Below, in pieces: positions 6,590 to 12,465 of a DNA stretch of 12,465 nt. How positions within the stretch are numbered: position 1 is the first letter of the stretch; each line of letters starts with the position of its first letter. The stretch lies in NCBI GenBank assembly GCA_001723855.1, contig MCBC01000012.1:1-12465 (forward strand), written 5' to 3'. The notes below the pieces were generated by a model that was not told the origin of the DNA, made no database searches, and saw only the letters and a program-made list of their open reading frames with translations. The DNA is from Candidatus Altarchaeales archaeon WOR_SM1_86-2. GTDB lineage: Archaea > Altiarchaeota > Altiarchaeia > IMC4 > MCBC01. A program made the translations under genes and the position numbers.

Positions 6590-7879
6590 TTACTCAACGG
6601 TAGTTCTTTTGGTTATCTCCCCGGCATAATTCGTAAGCATCATCTCCCTTGCTTTCTCTGCTTTATTTGTATGTCCCAGCACCCACATCAATTTAACCAA
6701 AGCAGTTTCCGGCAGCATGTCCTCGCATGGAATGACTCCGGCATTCAGCAGATTCCTTCCAGTAGCGTAAACCCGCATGTTCACTCTTCCAAAGATCGTC
6801 TGCGAGGTCATTGCTACCGTAACTCCGGAATCAATTGCCTGCTTTATTGATTTAAACAAATTTTCATTTACATGCCCCAGACCGGTACCCTCCAGGACTA
6901 TGCCCTTATAGCCGGCATTTACCAGATAACTGATCATTTCGGGATTTAAGCCGGGGAAATACTTGATAAGGGCTGCTTTTTCCTCCAATTTTGTGTCTAA
7001 TTCCAGTCTGTCTTTTTTATTTTTTTCAATAAAAAATCTATAAGAATTTGAGTCTTTAAGATACTCGATGTTGCCGTTAACATCCGCCTTTCCGAGCGGT
7101 TTATCATTCACTGTTTTGAATGCATCGCGCCTGCTTGAGTGCAGTTTTCTTACCCTTGTGCCGGGGTGAATTAAACAGTATGAATCTGATGGTTCGCCGT
7201 GCATCACAACAAAAACCCCTGCAAAATCCGCTTTTGCCGCAAATTGCGCAGCACAGATCAAGTCCATGGCGGCATCGCTGCTTCCCCTGTCAGAGCTTCT
7301 TTGAGCCCCCGTGAGGATAACAGGAGCGGGAGTTTTCAGCATAAATGACAGTGCTGCGGAGGTGTAGCCCATGGTGTCGGTGCCGTGCGTAACAACAACC
7401 CCGCATGCCCCGTTTTTAACCTCATCGTAAACCGCCCGAGCGATCTTAACCCAGTCCCCGGGATTAACATTTTCGGAAAATTTATTGAAAACCTGTTTCC
7501 CGGAGATGTTTGCTATCCCCTGCAATTCGGGAACCGCGGATATTAACTCATCCGCAGAGAATGCTGAATGAACCCCGCCCGTTACATAATCAACTTTTGA
7601 GGCAATGGTGCCGCCGGTGGCTAAAATCGAAACATTAACTTTCTCCGGATCAGACACAGCTTTCTTTAGTTCAATTTCCTCCTTTTCCCTCTTTTTTTCA
7701 ATCAACTCAATCTGCGTGATTTTGCTCTTTTCAATCCCGATATTGTAGCCGTTATCCAGTTTTATCACCAAATGCCCCTTGTCAGCCAGTTCAGAGCGCG
7801 GCATTAGAATTCCCCTGTATGCCCCCTCAGTGGTTTCTATCCCTACCAAACTTCCCTCCTTGATTTCTTTTAATTCCAT
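6590..7879 (-). CDS. gatD: Glutamyl-tRNA(Gln) amidotransferase subunit D
   Basis: GatD is the asparaginase-like subunit of the archaeal GatDE complex. It releases ammonia from an amide donor so that GatE can convert Glu-tRNA(Gln) to Gln-tRNA(Gln). The 429-aa protein has the GatD layout: an N-terminal small beta domain (about 1-70, EGSLVGIETTEGAYRGILMP) absent from plain L-asparaginases, then the asparaginase fold. That fold carries TGGTIAS (88-94, nucleophile Thr91), THGTDTM (164-170) and GAQRSSDRGSSDA (191-203). Near the C-terminus are SQTIFGRVNM (359-368) and YATGRNLLNAGVI (371-383). Length and ends are normal, and the ATG at 7879 begins with the conserved N-terminal domain. Its partner gatE is not in the window. 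It diverges from the NfeD protease gene across 45 bp and converges with the kinase. Confidence 0.96.
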   Translation of the reverse strand: MELKEIKEGSLVGIETTEGAYRGILMPRSELADKGHLVIKLDNGYNIGIEKSKITQIELIEKKREKEEIELKKAVSDPEKVNVSILATGGTIASKVDYVTGGVHSAFSADELISAVPELQGIANISGKQVFNKFSENVNPGDWVKIARAVYDEVKNGACGVVVTHGTDTMGYTSAALSFMLKTPAPVILTGAQRSSDRGSSDAAMDLICAAQFAAKADFAGVFVVMHGEPSDSYCLIHPGTRVRKLHSSRRDAFKTVNDKPLGKADVNGNIEYLKDSNSYRFFIEKNKKDRLELDTKLEEKAALIKYFPGLNPEMISYLVNAGYKGIVLEGTGLGHVNENLFKSIKQAIDSGVTVAMTSQTIFGRVNMRVYATGRNLLNAGVIPCEDMLPETALVKLMWVLGHTNKAEKAREMMLTNYAGEITKRTTVE

Positions 7880-7924
7880 TTATTGTTTTATTCATATATC
7901 TTTTAAAATAAATAACAAATAAGC
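7880..7924. promoter_or_regulatory. Divergent promoter region between gatD and the NfeD gene
   Basis: These 45 bp between two divergent ATG codons are almost all A/T. On the plus strand, TTTTAAAATA (7901-7910) and the preceding CATATATC lie 15-32 nt before the NfeD ATG and are TATA-like. No Shine-Dalgarno motif precedes either gene. The assignment is based on spacing and composition. Confidence 0.4.
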
Positions 7925-9214
7925 ATGAAAAAACTCATAATATCTCTTGTATTTGTTTTATTGATCTCGAATGCTTCGGCCCAGCAGGATGTTTATCTGA
8001 TAGAGTTTAAAGGCACAATTGACTACGGCACAGCAAACTTCATAATCTCAGGTATTGAAAAGGCAGAGAAGGATGACGCAATTCTGGTTATCCAATTAGA
8101 TACCCCGGGCGGGCTTGTCGATCCGATGAAGGATATAGTAACGAAAATGGAGAATTCTAAGGCGCCTGTGGTGATTTATGTTGCCCCGGAAGGCGCCTGG
8201 GCGGAGTCAGCAGGGTCATTCATTTTAATGGCATCCCATGTCGCAGCCATGGCACCAGGAACATTAACAGGGTCGGCACATCCGGTTGGGTATGATCCCG
8301 AGGATGAGGTCATGGAGGAGAAGGTGACAAATGCCCTACAGACATATATGAAAGGCATAGCAGAAAGACATGATAGACCCTCAGGTATTGCAGAAAGATT
8401 TGTCAACGAGTCATTATCCGTGACTGCAGAAGAAGCATTAGAGGAAGGGGTTATAGAGATCATAGCATCAGATACAAATGAACTGCTTAGTAAGATGGAT
8501 GGAATGGAAGTTGAGGTAAGTGGATCCGATGTTGTACTTAACACAAAAAATTCAAGGGTCACAAAAATAGAACCCTCTTTTAGAGATAAGTTTATGCAGT
8601 TAATAGGGAACCCCTCTATCATGTATATATTGTTCATGATCGGGATTTACGGCATAATCATGGAGTTGTATAATCCCGGGTCGGTCCTGCCGGGAGTTCT
8701 GGGGGGAATCTGCATTATTTTAGCGATCTGGGGCATGGGTGTGATTGACGCAAACCTTGCGGGGGTCGCGCTCATCCTGCTTGCTATAATTTTCTTTATT
8801 GCAGAGACCCAGCTTCCAACCAGCGGTTTATTGGCAGTTGCGGGAGTTATATGTCTCGTCATTGGCTCTTTGATGATCTCATGGAGGAAGTGGATGCCTG
8901 AAGAAGAACAAGAACCATATATTGAGTTTATTATTCCATGGGAATTGATCACCGCGGTGACCATAGTGACGGCGGGGTTCTTTTTATTTGCGGTGGCGGC
9001 GGTGATAAAGGCGATGAAAAGAAAAGTGGTGACTGGTGAAGAAGGAATGATCGGGATGGAAGGCGTTGCCGACACGGGTTTAAAGCCGCATGGAAGAGTG
9101 TATATAAGAGGGGAAAGATGGAAAGCAGAATCAACCATTGGAGACATTGAGAAGGGCGAAAAGGTCAGGGTTGTAAGAACCGAGGGTTTAAAGTTGTTTG
9201 TTGAAAAGATCTAA
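7925..9214 (+). CDS. Membrane-bound NfeD-family serine protease (ClpP-class, stomatin-operon protease)
   Basis: The 429-aa product resembles Pyrococcus PH1510, a membrane protease with a Ser-Lys dyad that cleaves its partner stomatin. It has a signal peptide (1-19, SNASA then QQDVY) and an extracytoplasmic ClpP/SppA-like protease domain of about 23-215. That domain holds LDTPGGLVDPMKDIV (58-72), the catalytic serine motif AWAESAGSFI (91-100; S95) and ASHVAAMAPGT (103-113). The dyad lysine is probably K143 in YMKGIAERHDRP, judged by family pattern. Four to five transmembrane helices follow (about 230-360). The C-terminal NfeD beta-barrel (OB-like) domain is about 368-429, with GMEGVADTGLKPHGRV and GEKVRVV. 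It is full length, the long form of the family. The genes downstream encode an RDD membrane protein and a stomatin, which supports the protease-stomatin assignment. Confidence 0.92.
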   Translation: MKKLIISLVFVLLISNASAQQDVYLIEFKGTIDYGTANFIISGIEKAEKDDAILVIQLDTPGGLVDPMKDIVTKMENSKAPVVIYVAPEGAWAESAGSFILMASHVAAMAPGTLTGSAHPVGYDPEDEVMEEKVTNALQTYMKGIAERHDRPSGIAERFVNESLSVTAEEALEEGVIEIIASDTNELLSKMDGMEVEVSGSDVVLNTKNSRVTKIEPSFRDKFMQLIGNPSIMYILFMIGIYGIIMELYNPGSVLPGVLGGICIILAIWGMGVIDANLAGVALILLAIIFFIAETQLPTSGLLAVAGVICLVIGSLMISWRKWMPEEEQEPYIEFIIPWELITAVTIVTAGFFLFAVAAVIKAMKRKVVTGEEGMIGMEGVADTGLKPHGRVYIRGERWKAESTIGDIEKGEKVRVVRTEGLKLFVEKI

Positions 9215-9238
9215 TTAAAACTTTTATAAAAACATCAA

Positions 9239-9283
9239 AATTGCATTGCAATTGTGTGCCCAAAAATTTGCTTCGCAAATTTT
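9239..9283. promoter_or_regulatory. Two adjacent palindromes upstream of the RDD gene
   Basis: AATTGCA-T-TGCAATT (9239-9253) is a palindrome with 7-bp arms and a 1-nt centre. Ten bases later, AAAATTTGC-TTC-GCAAATTTT (9263-9283) has perfect 9-bp arms and a 3-nt loop. Both lie in the 91-bp gap between the NfeD and RDD genes. AAGGAG (9284-9289) follows directly, but is 16 nt from the ATG at 9306, far for a Shine-Dalgarno. They may be operator sites, an RNA hairpin attenuating readthrough, or a processing signal. No T-run follows, so a simple terminator is less likely. Confidence 0.5.
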
Positions 9284-9305
9284 AAGGAGTTTTATCAAAA
9301 ACAAA

Positions 9306-9926
9306 ATGGATGAAAAAGATAAAGAGATTCTTGGGCATATAAAACAAAAGAAATCTATTGCAAAGATTGCAGAGATTTTAAACCTCACTGAAAATGAGAT
9401 TTATTCAAAAATTTCTATGCCGAGGGGCGAGGGGTATGTATCGGGCGCTCTGGATAACCTTCAGATAACCCGGAAAGGAAAAGATGTACTTAAGGAGAGA
9501 ATTCCGGCACAAAAATCTCTTCAGCCCTCCGAAGAAATAAAATATGCCTGCTTTGGCGTAAGGTTTATCGGAACCCTCATAGATGGTGTTGCGTATACCG
9601 TTCTGCTCGTTATTTTGATAATACCTGTCTTTATTCTTAAATCACCGATTCTGATCATCCCATTAATGATCCTGTTTTTGTTTTTACCGATTTATGAAGT
9701 TGGGAAAATGGGCGGGAGAGTGGGGCATAGACTGCTGAAACTGAGGGTTGTGAGTGGGAATATGAACGAGCCTATAGGGTTGAGAAAGGCATTTGTCGGG
9801 GAAGTCATCGGCAATATATTATGCGTCTTCACCTTATATATCGGATACCTGCTTATCATATTTGATCCGAAGAAGCAGGGACTGCACGATAAAGTTGCTA
9901 ATACCTATGTTATTCACAAAAAATGA
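9306..9926 (+). CDS. RDD-family membrane protein with helix-turn-helix-like N-terminus
   Basis: This is a 206-aa protein in two parts. Residues 1-65 are soluble and read like a winged-helix/HTH (KDKEILGHIKQKKSIAKIAE, ILNLTENEIYSKI, a loop, LQITRKGKDVLKE). Residues 80-206 are an RDD membrane domain: R86 and D93 in FGVRFIGTLIDGV, the loop GGRVGHRLLKLRVV (136-149), and the last Asp, D195, in GLHDKVANTYVI. Three transmembrane helices lie at about 88-110, 112-131 and 163-187. The ATG at 9306 is chosen. An alternative start at 9246 would translate the upstream palindromes and encode an unconvincing N-terminus. The gene sits between the NfeD protease and stomatin genes in the same orientation, 91 bp after the first and 40 bp before the second, so a role with that pair is likely but unproven. 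RDD proteins are mostly uncharacterised, and some are linked to ion exchange. Confidence 0.82.
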   Translation: MDEKDKEILGHIKQKKSIAKIAEILNLTENEIYSKISMPRGEGYVSGALDNLQITRKGKDVLKERIPAQKSLQPSEEIKYACFGVRFIGTLIDGVAYTVLLVILIIPVFILKSPILIIPLMILFLFLPIYEVGKMGGRVGHRLLKLRVVSGNMNEPIGLRKAFVGEVIGNILCVFTLYIGYLLIIFDPKKQGLHDKVANTYVIHKK

Positions 9927-9928
9927 TT

Positions 9929-9966
9929 TATTTTTATTTTCAAGAATTCAATAATAAAAAATAAAA
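9929..9966 (+). promoter_or_regulatory. Probable stomatin gene promoter
   Basis: The 40-bp gap before the stomatin ATG is A/T-rich and contains TATTTTTATTTTCAA (9929-9943), the same 15-mer found upstream of rpoB' on the other strand. It begins 38 nt before the ATG, compatible with a TATA element plus a very short leader. The stomatin gene may thus be transcribed independently of the RDD gene. Confidence 0.4.
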
Positions 9967-10719
9967 ATGAGTTTATTATGGGTAATTGGTATAGTAATCG
10001 TGTTGCTGATAATTTTAGCATACGCGATACGAATCGCGAGAGAATATGAGCGGTATGTTGTCTTTCGACTTGGAAGGTTTGTGGGCGTTAGGGGCCCGGG
10101 TGTTGTTCTTATAATCCCGCTGGTTGAAAGGGTTGTCAAGGTGGATTTACGAGTTTTTGTGCTTGATGTCCCCCCGCAGGATGCGATTACACTGGATAAT
10201 GTACCTGTGGGCGTTAATGCCGTCGTCTACGCAAGGGTTTTTAATCCAGAGAAAGCGATACTTGAGGTGGAGAACTATGGATACGCTACATCACAGATTT
10301 CTCAAACGACCCTGAGGAGCATTATAGGAAAGGCATCCCTCGACAAGATACTTTCCGAAAGAGAGAAAGTTAACTCAGAATTACAGGAAGTTATAGATAA
10401 AGAGACAGACCCGTGGGGGCTTAAGGTCTCTACGGTCGAGGTTAAGGATGTGAAAATTCCCGAGTCAATGTATCGGGCGATGGCCCGTCAGGCAGAAGCG
10501 GAGAGGGACAGGAGAGGAAGGATCATACTGGCAGATGCTGAACTTCAGGCATCAAAGAAGTTAAAGGAAGCCGCAGAGATCATCAGCAAGAGCCCGAGAG
10601 CCCTTCAGTTGCGATATCTCCAGACCCTCGCAGAGATCGCTACCGAGAAAAGTGCAACAATAGTCGTGCCTATGGAGTTCGCAAATATCTTTAATCTCGG
10701 TGAGGATAAGAAGAAGTAG
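9967..10719 (+). CDS. Stomatin/prohibitin-family (SPFH) membrane protein
   Basis: The 250-aa product is a prokaryotic stomatin. One N-terminal membrane anchor (3-22) precedes an SPFH/band 7 domain (about 26-190) with [16 protein letters not shown] (30-45), [12 protein letters not shown] (51-62) and NAVVYARV (84-91). A charged helical, coiled-coil-like region (about 168-210) follows, with [17 protein letters not shown] (171-187). The C-terminus ends [14 protein letters not shown] (229-242), matching the hydrophobic C-terminal segment that the NfeD-type protease cleaves in Pyrococcus stomatin PH1511. Stomatins oligomerise as membrane scaffolds and modulate proteases or channels. The protein is full length. 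The NfeD protease gene lies upstream in the same orientation with an RDD gene between. A hairpin/T-tract terminator begins at the stop codon. Confidence 0.95.
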   Translation: MSLLWVIGIVIVLLIILAYAIRIAREYERYVVFRLGRFVGVRGPGVVLIIPLVERVVKVDLRVFVLDVPPQDAITLDNVPVGVNAVVYARVFNPEKAILEVENYGYATSQISQTTLRSIIGKASLDKILSEREKVNSELQEVIDKETDPWGLKVSTVEVKDVKIPESMYRAMARQAEAERDRRGRIILADAELQASKKLKEAAEIISKSPRALQLRYLQTLAEIATEKSATIVVPMEFANIFNLGEDKKK

Positions 10720-10748
10720 ATTTCTCTACTTTTTTTCTTTTTTCTTTT
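10715..10748 (+). terminator. Hairpin plus T-tract terminator after the stomatin gene
   Basis: AGTAGA-TTTC-TCTACT (10715-10730) forms a perfect 6-bp stem around a 4-nt loop and includes the stomatin stop codon TAG. It can be extended by pairing the preceding AAGA with the following T residues. TTTTTTCTTTTTTCTTTT follows directly. It resembles a bacterial intrinsic terminator, and the T-tract alone would terminate archaeal RNA polymerase. Confidence 0.75.
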
Positions 10749-10767
10749 AAAATAATAATAATACGGA
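10742..10767 (+). promoter_or_regulatory. Probable promoter of the TPR lipoprotein gene
   Basis: TTTTAAAATAATAATAAT lies within 25 nt upstream of the ATG at 10768 and overlaps the end of the preceding terminator T-tract. TATA-like TTTTAAAATA starts about 23-25 nt before the ATG, again fitting a leaderless start. No Shine-Dalgarno motif is present. Confidence 0.4.
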
Positions 10768-11373
10768 ATGGATAAAAAGATAATTTTATTAACTCTAACA
10801 CTCATTCTGGTTTCTTCGGGGTGTATGGAAACAGAAGAGCAGAAATCGGCTTTGAACGTTAATTATACCCAGAAGACCGGTGTAAATGCTGGTGAGGGCG
10901 TGTGTTCTATAGATTCCGATGAATGTGCGGATAATGCCAGTGCAAAAAAGGAAACAAATGAGCTCGAACCAGAGGAAATCCCTAAAATAGATTCTTGTGA
11001 AGGTGCCAAGGAATCCCTTTCATTGGGAGAGGATGCAATTGAAAATAAGAGTTATGATGCGGCTGTAGAGTACTACACCGAGGCAATACAGGTCGCTCCA
11101 GACTGTTCTGAAGCATACTTTATGAGGGGTTTTGCGCACGGAACCCTGGGTTTTACGGAAGAAAAAAGTGATGATTATTATAAAGCAATAGAAGATTTTG
11201 ATAAAGTGCTTGAGATAGACCCCGGCAATTCCAACGCATTATATTATAAAGGATTGTGCCTGTCAAACCTTGGAGAAAAAGAAAAAGCAAAGGAGGCATA
11301 TAAAAAAGCATTGGAAATTAATCCGGATGATGCCCGGGCGAAAGAGGAGTATGAAAAGTTATCCGATACTTAA
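10768..11373 (+). CDS. TPR-repeat lipoprotein
   Basis: This 201-aa protein is exported. It has a basic start (MDKK), a hydrophobic core (5-15) and a lipobox VSSGC with C19 as the lipid-modified cysteine, so the mature protein is anchored on the outer face of the membrane. Residues 20-75 are an acidic, low-complexity linker. Three tetratricopeptide repeats follow: about 79-112 (SYDAAVEYYTEAIQVAPD), 115-152 (AIEDFDKVLEIDPG, with a short insertion EEKSDDYY) and 154-187 (ALYYKGLCLSNLGEKEKAKE). TPRs bind partner proteins, so it is probably a scaffold for an envelope complex whose partners are unknown. Five cysteines besides C19 (C46, C53, C77, C113, C164) are unusual for such a short exported protein. 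It lies 48 bp after the stomatin gene but beyond its terminator, so it is probably a separate unit. Confidence 0.9.
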   Translation: MDKKIILLTLTLILVSSGCMETEEQKSALNVNYTQKTGVNAGEGVCSIDSDECADNASAKKETNELEPEEIPKIDSCEGAKESLSLGEDAIENKSYDAAVEYYTEAIQVAPDCSEAYFMRGFAHGTLGFTEEKSDDYYKAIEDFDKVLEIDPGNSNALYYKGLCLSNLGEKEKAKEAYKKALEINPDDARAKEEYEKLSDT

Positions 11374-11423
11374 GGCAAAACAACACTTCAAAACCCATTC
11401 AGCACGTGATCACAATCTGCTCG

Positions 11424-12101
11424 TCAAACACTAATCACCGGATTTTGTTTGCCTATAACAAAAACATAATCAGTGGGCATTTGCGTTCCGGCGAGGGTTG
11501 TCAGCGATCTTCTGGTTATTGTGCCCCCTGCTATATCTTCTATTTTGCCGGTATCCCCGCTTCTTCTTCCGTGCACAACCATGGCATTATTTCCTTTTTT
11601 AAACTCCAGGCAGTCATTTATTTTTTTCTTCGGAAGTTCAAAAACGAGCGTGTCATTTGTTTTATACTTTTGCGCATCCTTCGCGTCCACCAAAATATTA
11701 CTGCCGTCATGCAGATTCAACTGCGCCTTCCCGTTCCTGATTATTGTCTTATCCTTTATCCTGCACAACCACAACTTTGATCCCCCCTCATCGATCTCCT
11801 TAAGTGCCAATCCCTTTCGAGACGGCATTGCCCTGAAATACCTCTTTGCCTTGGGTATGGCTATGACATCCATCAAACCAACCCCGTAATGAGCATTTCT
11901 TCTAACAACACCGTTAACCAGCGCCTCGCCGGAGTTGATAATCTTTTTCGCCTCCCTGGCGTTGTCCGCATATCCTAAAATATCCCTTACTACAACCATT
12001 AGAGGAATCGAATATTCTCTTGGATGGGCTCCCGGATGCTGGCTTATGATCCATTTCGGCTTCTTTCCATAGCCAGCAGCGATTTTCTTTGTATGCACCA
12101 T
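11424..12101 (-). CDS. rps4e: 30S ribosomal protein S4e
   Basis: The 225-aa protein is an archaeal/eukaryotic small-subunit ribosomal protein with an S4-type RNA-binding domain, a central domain and a C-terminal KOW motif. Visible features are PKWIISQHPGAHPREYSIPL (15-34), REAKKIINSGEALVNGVVRR (49-68, the S4 RNA-binding core), GLMDVIAIPKAKRYFR (75-90) and the KOW-like GRRSGDTGKIEDI (178-190). It ends near GTQMPTDYVFVIGKQNPVI. The N-terminus is shorter and different from the common GPRRHLKRLAAP-type opening, replaced by VHTKKIAAGYGKKPKW. In most archaea this gene lies in the large ribosomal protein cluster between rpl24 and rpl5. Here it stands alone, divergent from coaBC and converging with the TPR lipoprotein gene. 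The ATG at 12101 follows an A/T-only tract. Confidence 0.96.
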   Translation of the reverse strand: MVHTKKIAAGYGKKPKWIISQHPGAHPREYSIPLMVVVRDILGYADNAREAKKIINSGEALVNGVVRRNAHYGVGLMDVIAIPKAKRYFRAMPSRKGLALKEIDEGGSKLWLCRIKDKTIIRNGKAQLNLHDGSNILVDAKDAQKYKTNDTLVFELPKKKINDCLEFKKGNNAMVVHGRRSGDTGKIEDIAGGTITRRSLTTLAGTQMPTDYVFVIGKQNPVISV

Positions 12102-12136
12102 TTTTAATTATTATTTGATTATTATTAAATAAAAAC
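12102..12136. promoter_or_regulatory. Divergent promoter tract between rps4e and coaBC
   Basis: These 35 bp between two divergent ATG codons contain only two G/C bases (the G at 12118 and the C at 12136). ATTATTAAATAAAA lies just upstream of the coaBC ATG, and the opposite strand offers AATAATAATCAAATAATAAT for rps4e. The gap is so short that the two TATA elements must overlap or abut. Both genes would be leaderless or nearly so. Confidence 0.45.
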
Positions 12137-12465
12137 ATGACAGAAAAATCCATAGCGCTGGGGGTTTGCGGCAGTGTCGCAGCAATCGAAGCGCCGAAAA
12201 TCGCAAGAGAGTTCAGAAGGAGGGGCGTGGAAGTTTACGGCGTCATGTCCCCTGCTGCCCAAAAAATAATTCACCCCGATGTCCTGCAGTGGGCTTCGGA
12301 GCACGGGGTTGTGACAGAATTAACAGGTAACGTGGAGCATGTTAAACTTCTGGGTGTTGATGGAATTTGCGATCTGCTTTTAATCTGCCCCGCTACTGCT
12401 AACACAATATCAAAGATCGCATGCGGCATTGACGACACCCCGGTTACAACAATGGCGTCAACGGC
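12137..12465 (+). CDS. coaBC: Phosphopantothenoylcysteine decarboxylase/synthetase, CoaBC (N-terminal part, cut by window edge)
   Basis: The first 109 residues of a flavoprotein of the CoaB-CoaC (Dfp) family are visible, and the frame is open at the right edge. The enzyme joins cysteine to 4'-phosphopantothenate and decarboxylates the product in coenzyme A synthesis. The N-terminal decarboxylase domain starts with the nucleotide-binding GVCGSVAAIEAPKIAREF (9-26). TGNVEHVKL (63-71) includes the likely catalytic His68. LLICPATANTISKIACGIDD (81-100) and TPVTT contain the family PATANT signature. ATG 12137 is the natural start, after an A/T-only promoter tract, with no Shine-Dalgarno. A related FMN-binding flavoprotein (UbiX/LpdB type) is possible, but the EHV and GIDDTPVTT motifs favour archaeal CoaBC. 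Whether the CoaB synthetase half follows cannot be seen. Confidence 0.88.
   Translation, partial: MTEKSIALGVCGSVAAIEAPKIAREFRRRGVEVYGVMSPAAQKIIHPDVLQWASEHGVVTELTGNVEHVKLLGVDGICDLLLICPATANTISKIACGIDDTPVTTMAST

Noticed and set aside
8176..8637. Minus-strand open frame of 153 codons inside the NfeD protease gene
   Set aside because: It is Ser/Thr/Pro-rich antisense shadow. The plus strand encodes a clear protease domain.
9246..9305. Earlier start for the RDD protein
   Set aside because: It would translate both palindromes and add a weak N-terminus (MQLCAQKFASQ). The ATG at 9306 directly precedes the HTH-like domain.
11374..11423. Palindromic GTGATCAC (11407-11414) between two convergent stop codons
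   Set aside because: It is an 8-bp palindrome with no T-tract or partner site, and so too short to call an operator or terminator.
11473..11889. Plus-strand open frame opposite rps4e
   Set aside because: It is an antisense shadow of a conserved ribosomal protein, with no own promoter or motif.
1..12465. Mobile element, phage, CRISPR or defence system
   Set aside because: No transposase, integrase, regularly spaced repeats, toxin-antitoxin pair or nuclease/helicase defence genes are visible. The duplicated 61-bp segment is intragenic.

Overview
The window is archaeal, most likely from a euryarchaeon of the methanogen/Archaeoglobus/ANME side. The evidence is a free-standing RNA polymerase subunit B' (RpoB is split in methanogens, Archaeoglobus and haloarchaea), GatD of the archaeal Glu-tRNA(Gln) amidotransferase, ribosomal protein S4e, the archaeal/plant-type D-aminoacyl-tRNA deacylase, an endonuclease Q-type repair enzyme and an archaeal CoaBC-type flavoprotein. 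Most genes lack a Shine-Dalgarno motif and start 20-40 nt after an A/T-only tract, as expected for leaderless transcripts. The genus cannot be fixed from this sequence.

Layout, left to right. (1) 27-1558: a 90-aa protein of unknown function (minus) diverges from an endonuclease Q-like PHP-domain enzyme (plus) across 32 bp of A/T-rich DNA. (2) 1611-5630, all minus: an apparent four-gene run read from right to left. It comprises a glycine-rich membrane protein with an internal duplication, dtdA (ATGA overlap with the previous gene), rpoB' (35 bp later), and a rhomboid protease gene that overlaps the end of rpoB' but is broken by an in-frame amber codon and two +2 frameshifts. (3) 5680-6579: a PfkB-family sugar/nucleoside kinase, divergent from the membrane protein and sharing a promoter with a 10-bp inverted repeat. 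(4) 6590-7879, minus: gatD, convergent with the kinase. (5) 7925-11373, plus: a membrane-bound NfeD/ClpP-class protease, an RDD membrane protein with a helix-turn-helix-like N-terminus, a stomatin (SPFH) protein, a hairpin-plus-T-tract terminator, then a TPR lipoprotein. (6) 11424-12465: rps4e (minus), divergent from a truncated coaBC/dfp (plus) that runs off the right edge.

Information-processing genes (rpoB', rps4e, gatD, dtdA) are scattered here as single units, away from the partners they usually sit with. The envelope genes form one recognisable theme: NfeD protease plus stomatin is a known archaeal protease-substrate pair, here with an RDD protein placed between them. A decayed rhomboid protease lies elsewhere in the same window. 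I see no tRNA, rRNA, CRISPR array, insertion sequence or phage gene. No clearly new multi-gene defence or mobile system is visible. The most unusual elements are the rhomboid wreck, the duplicated glycine-rich protein coupled to dtdA, the NfeD-RDD-stomatin arrangement and several palindromic promoter-region sites.
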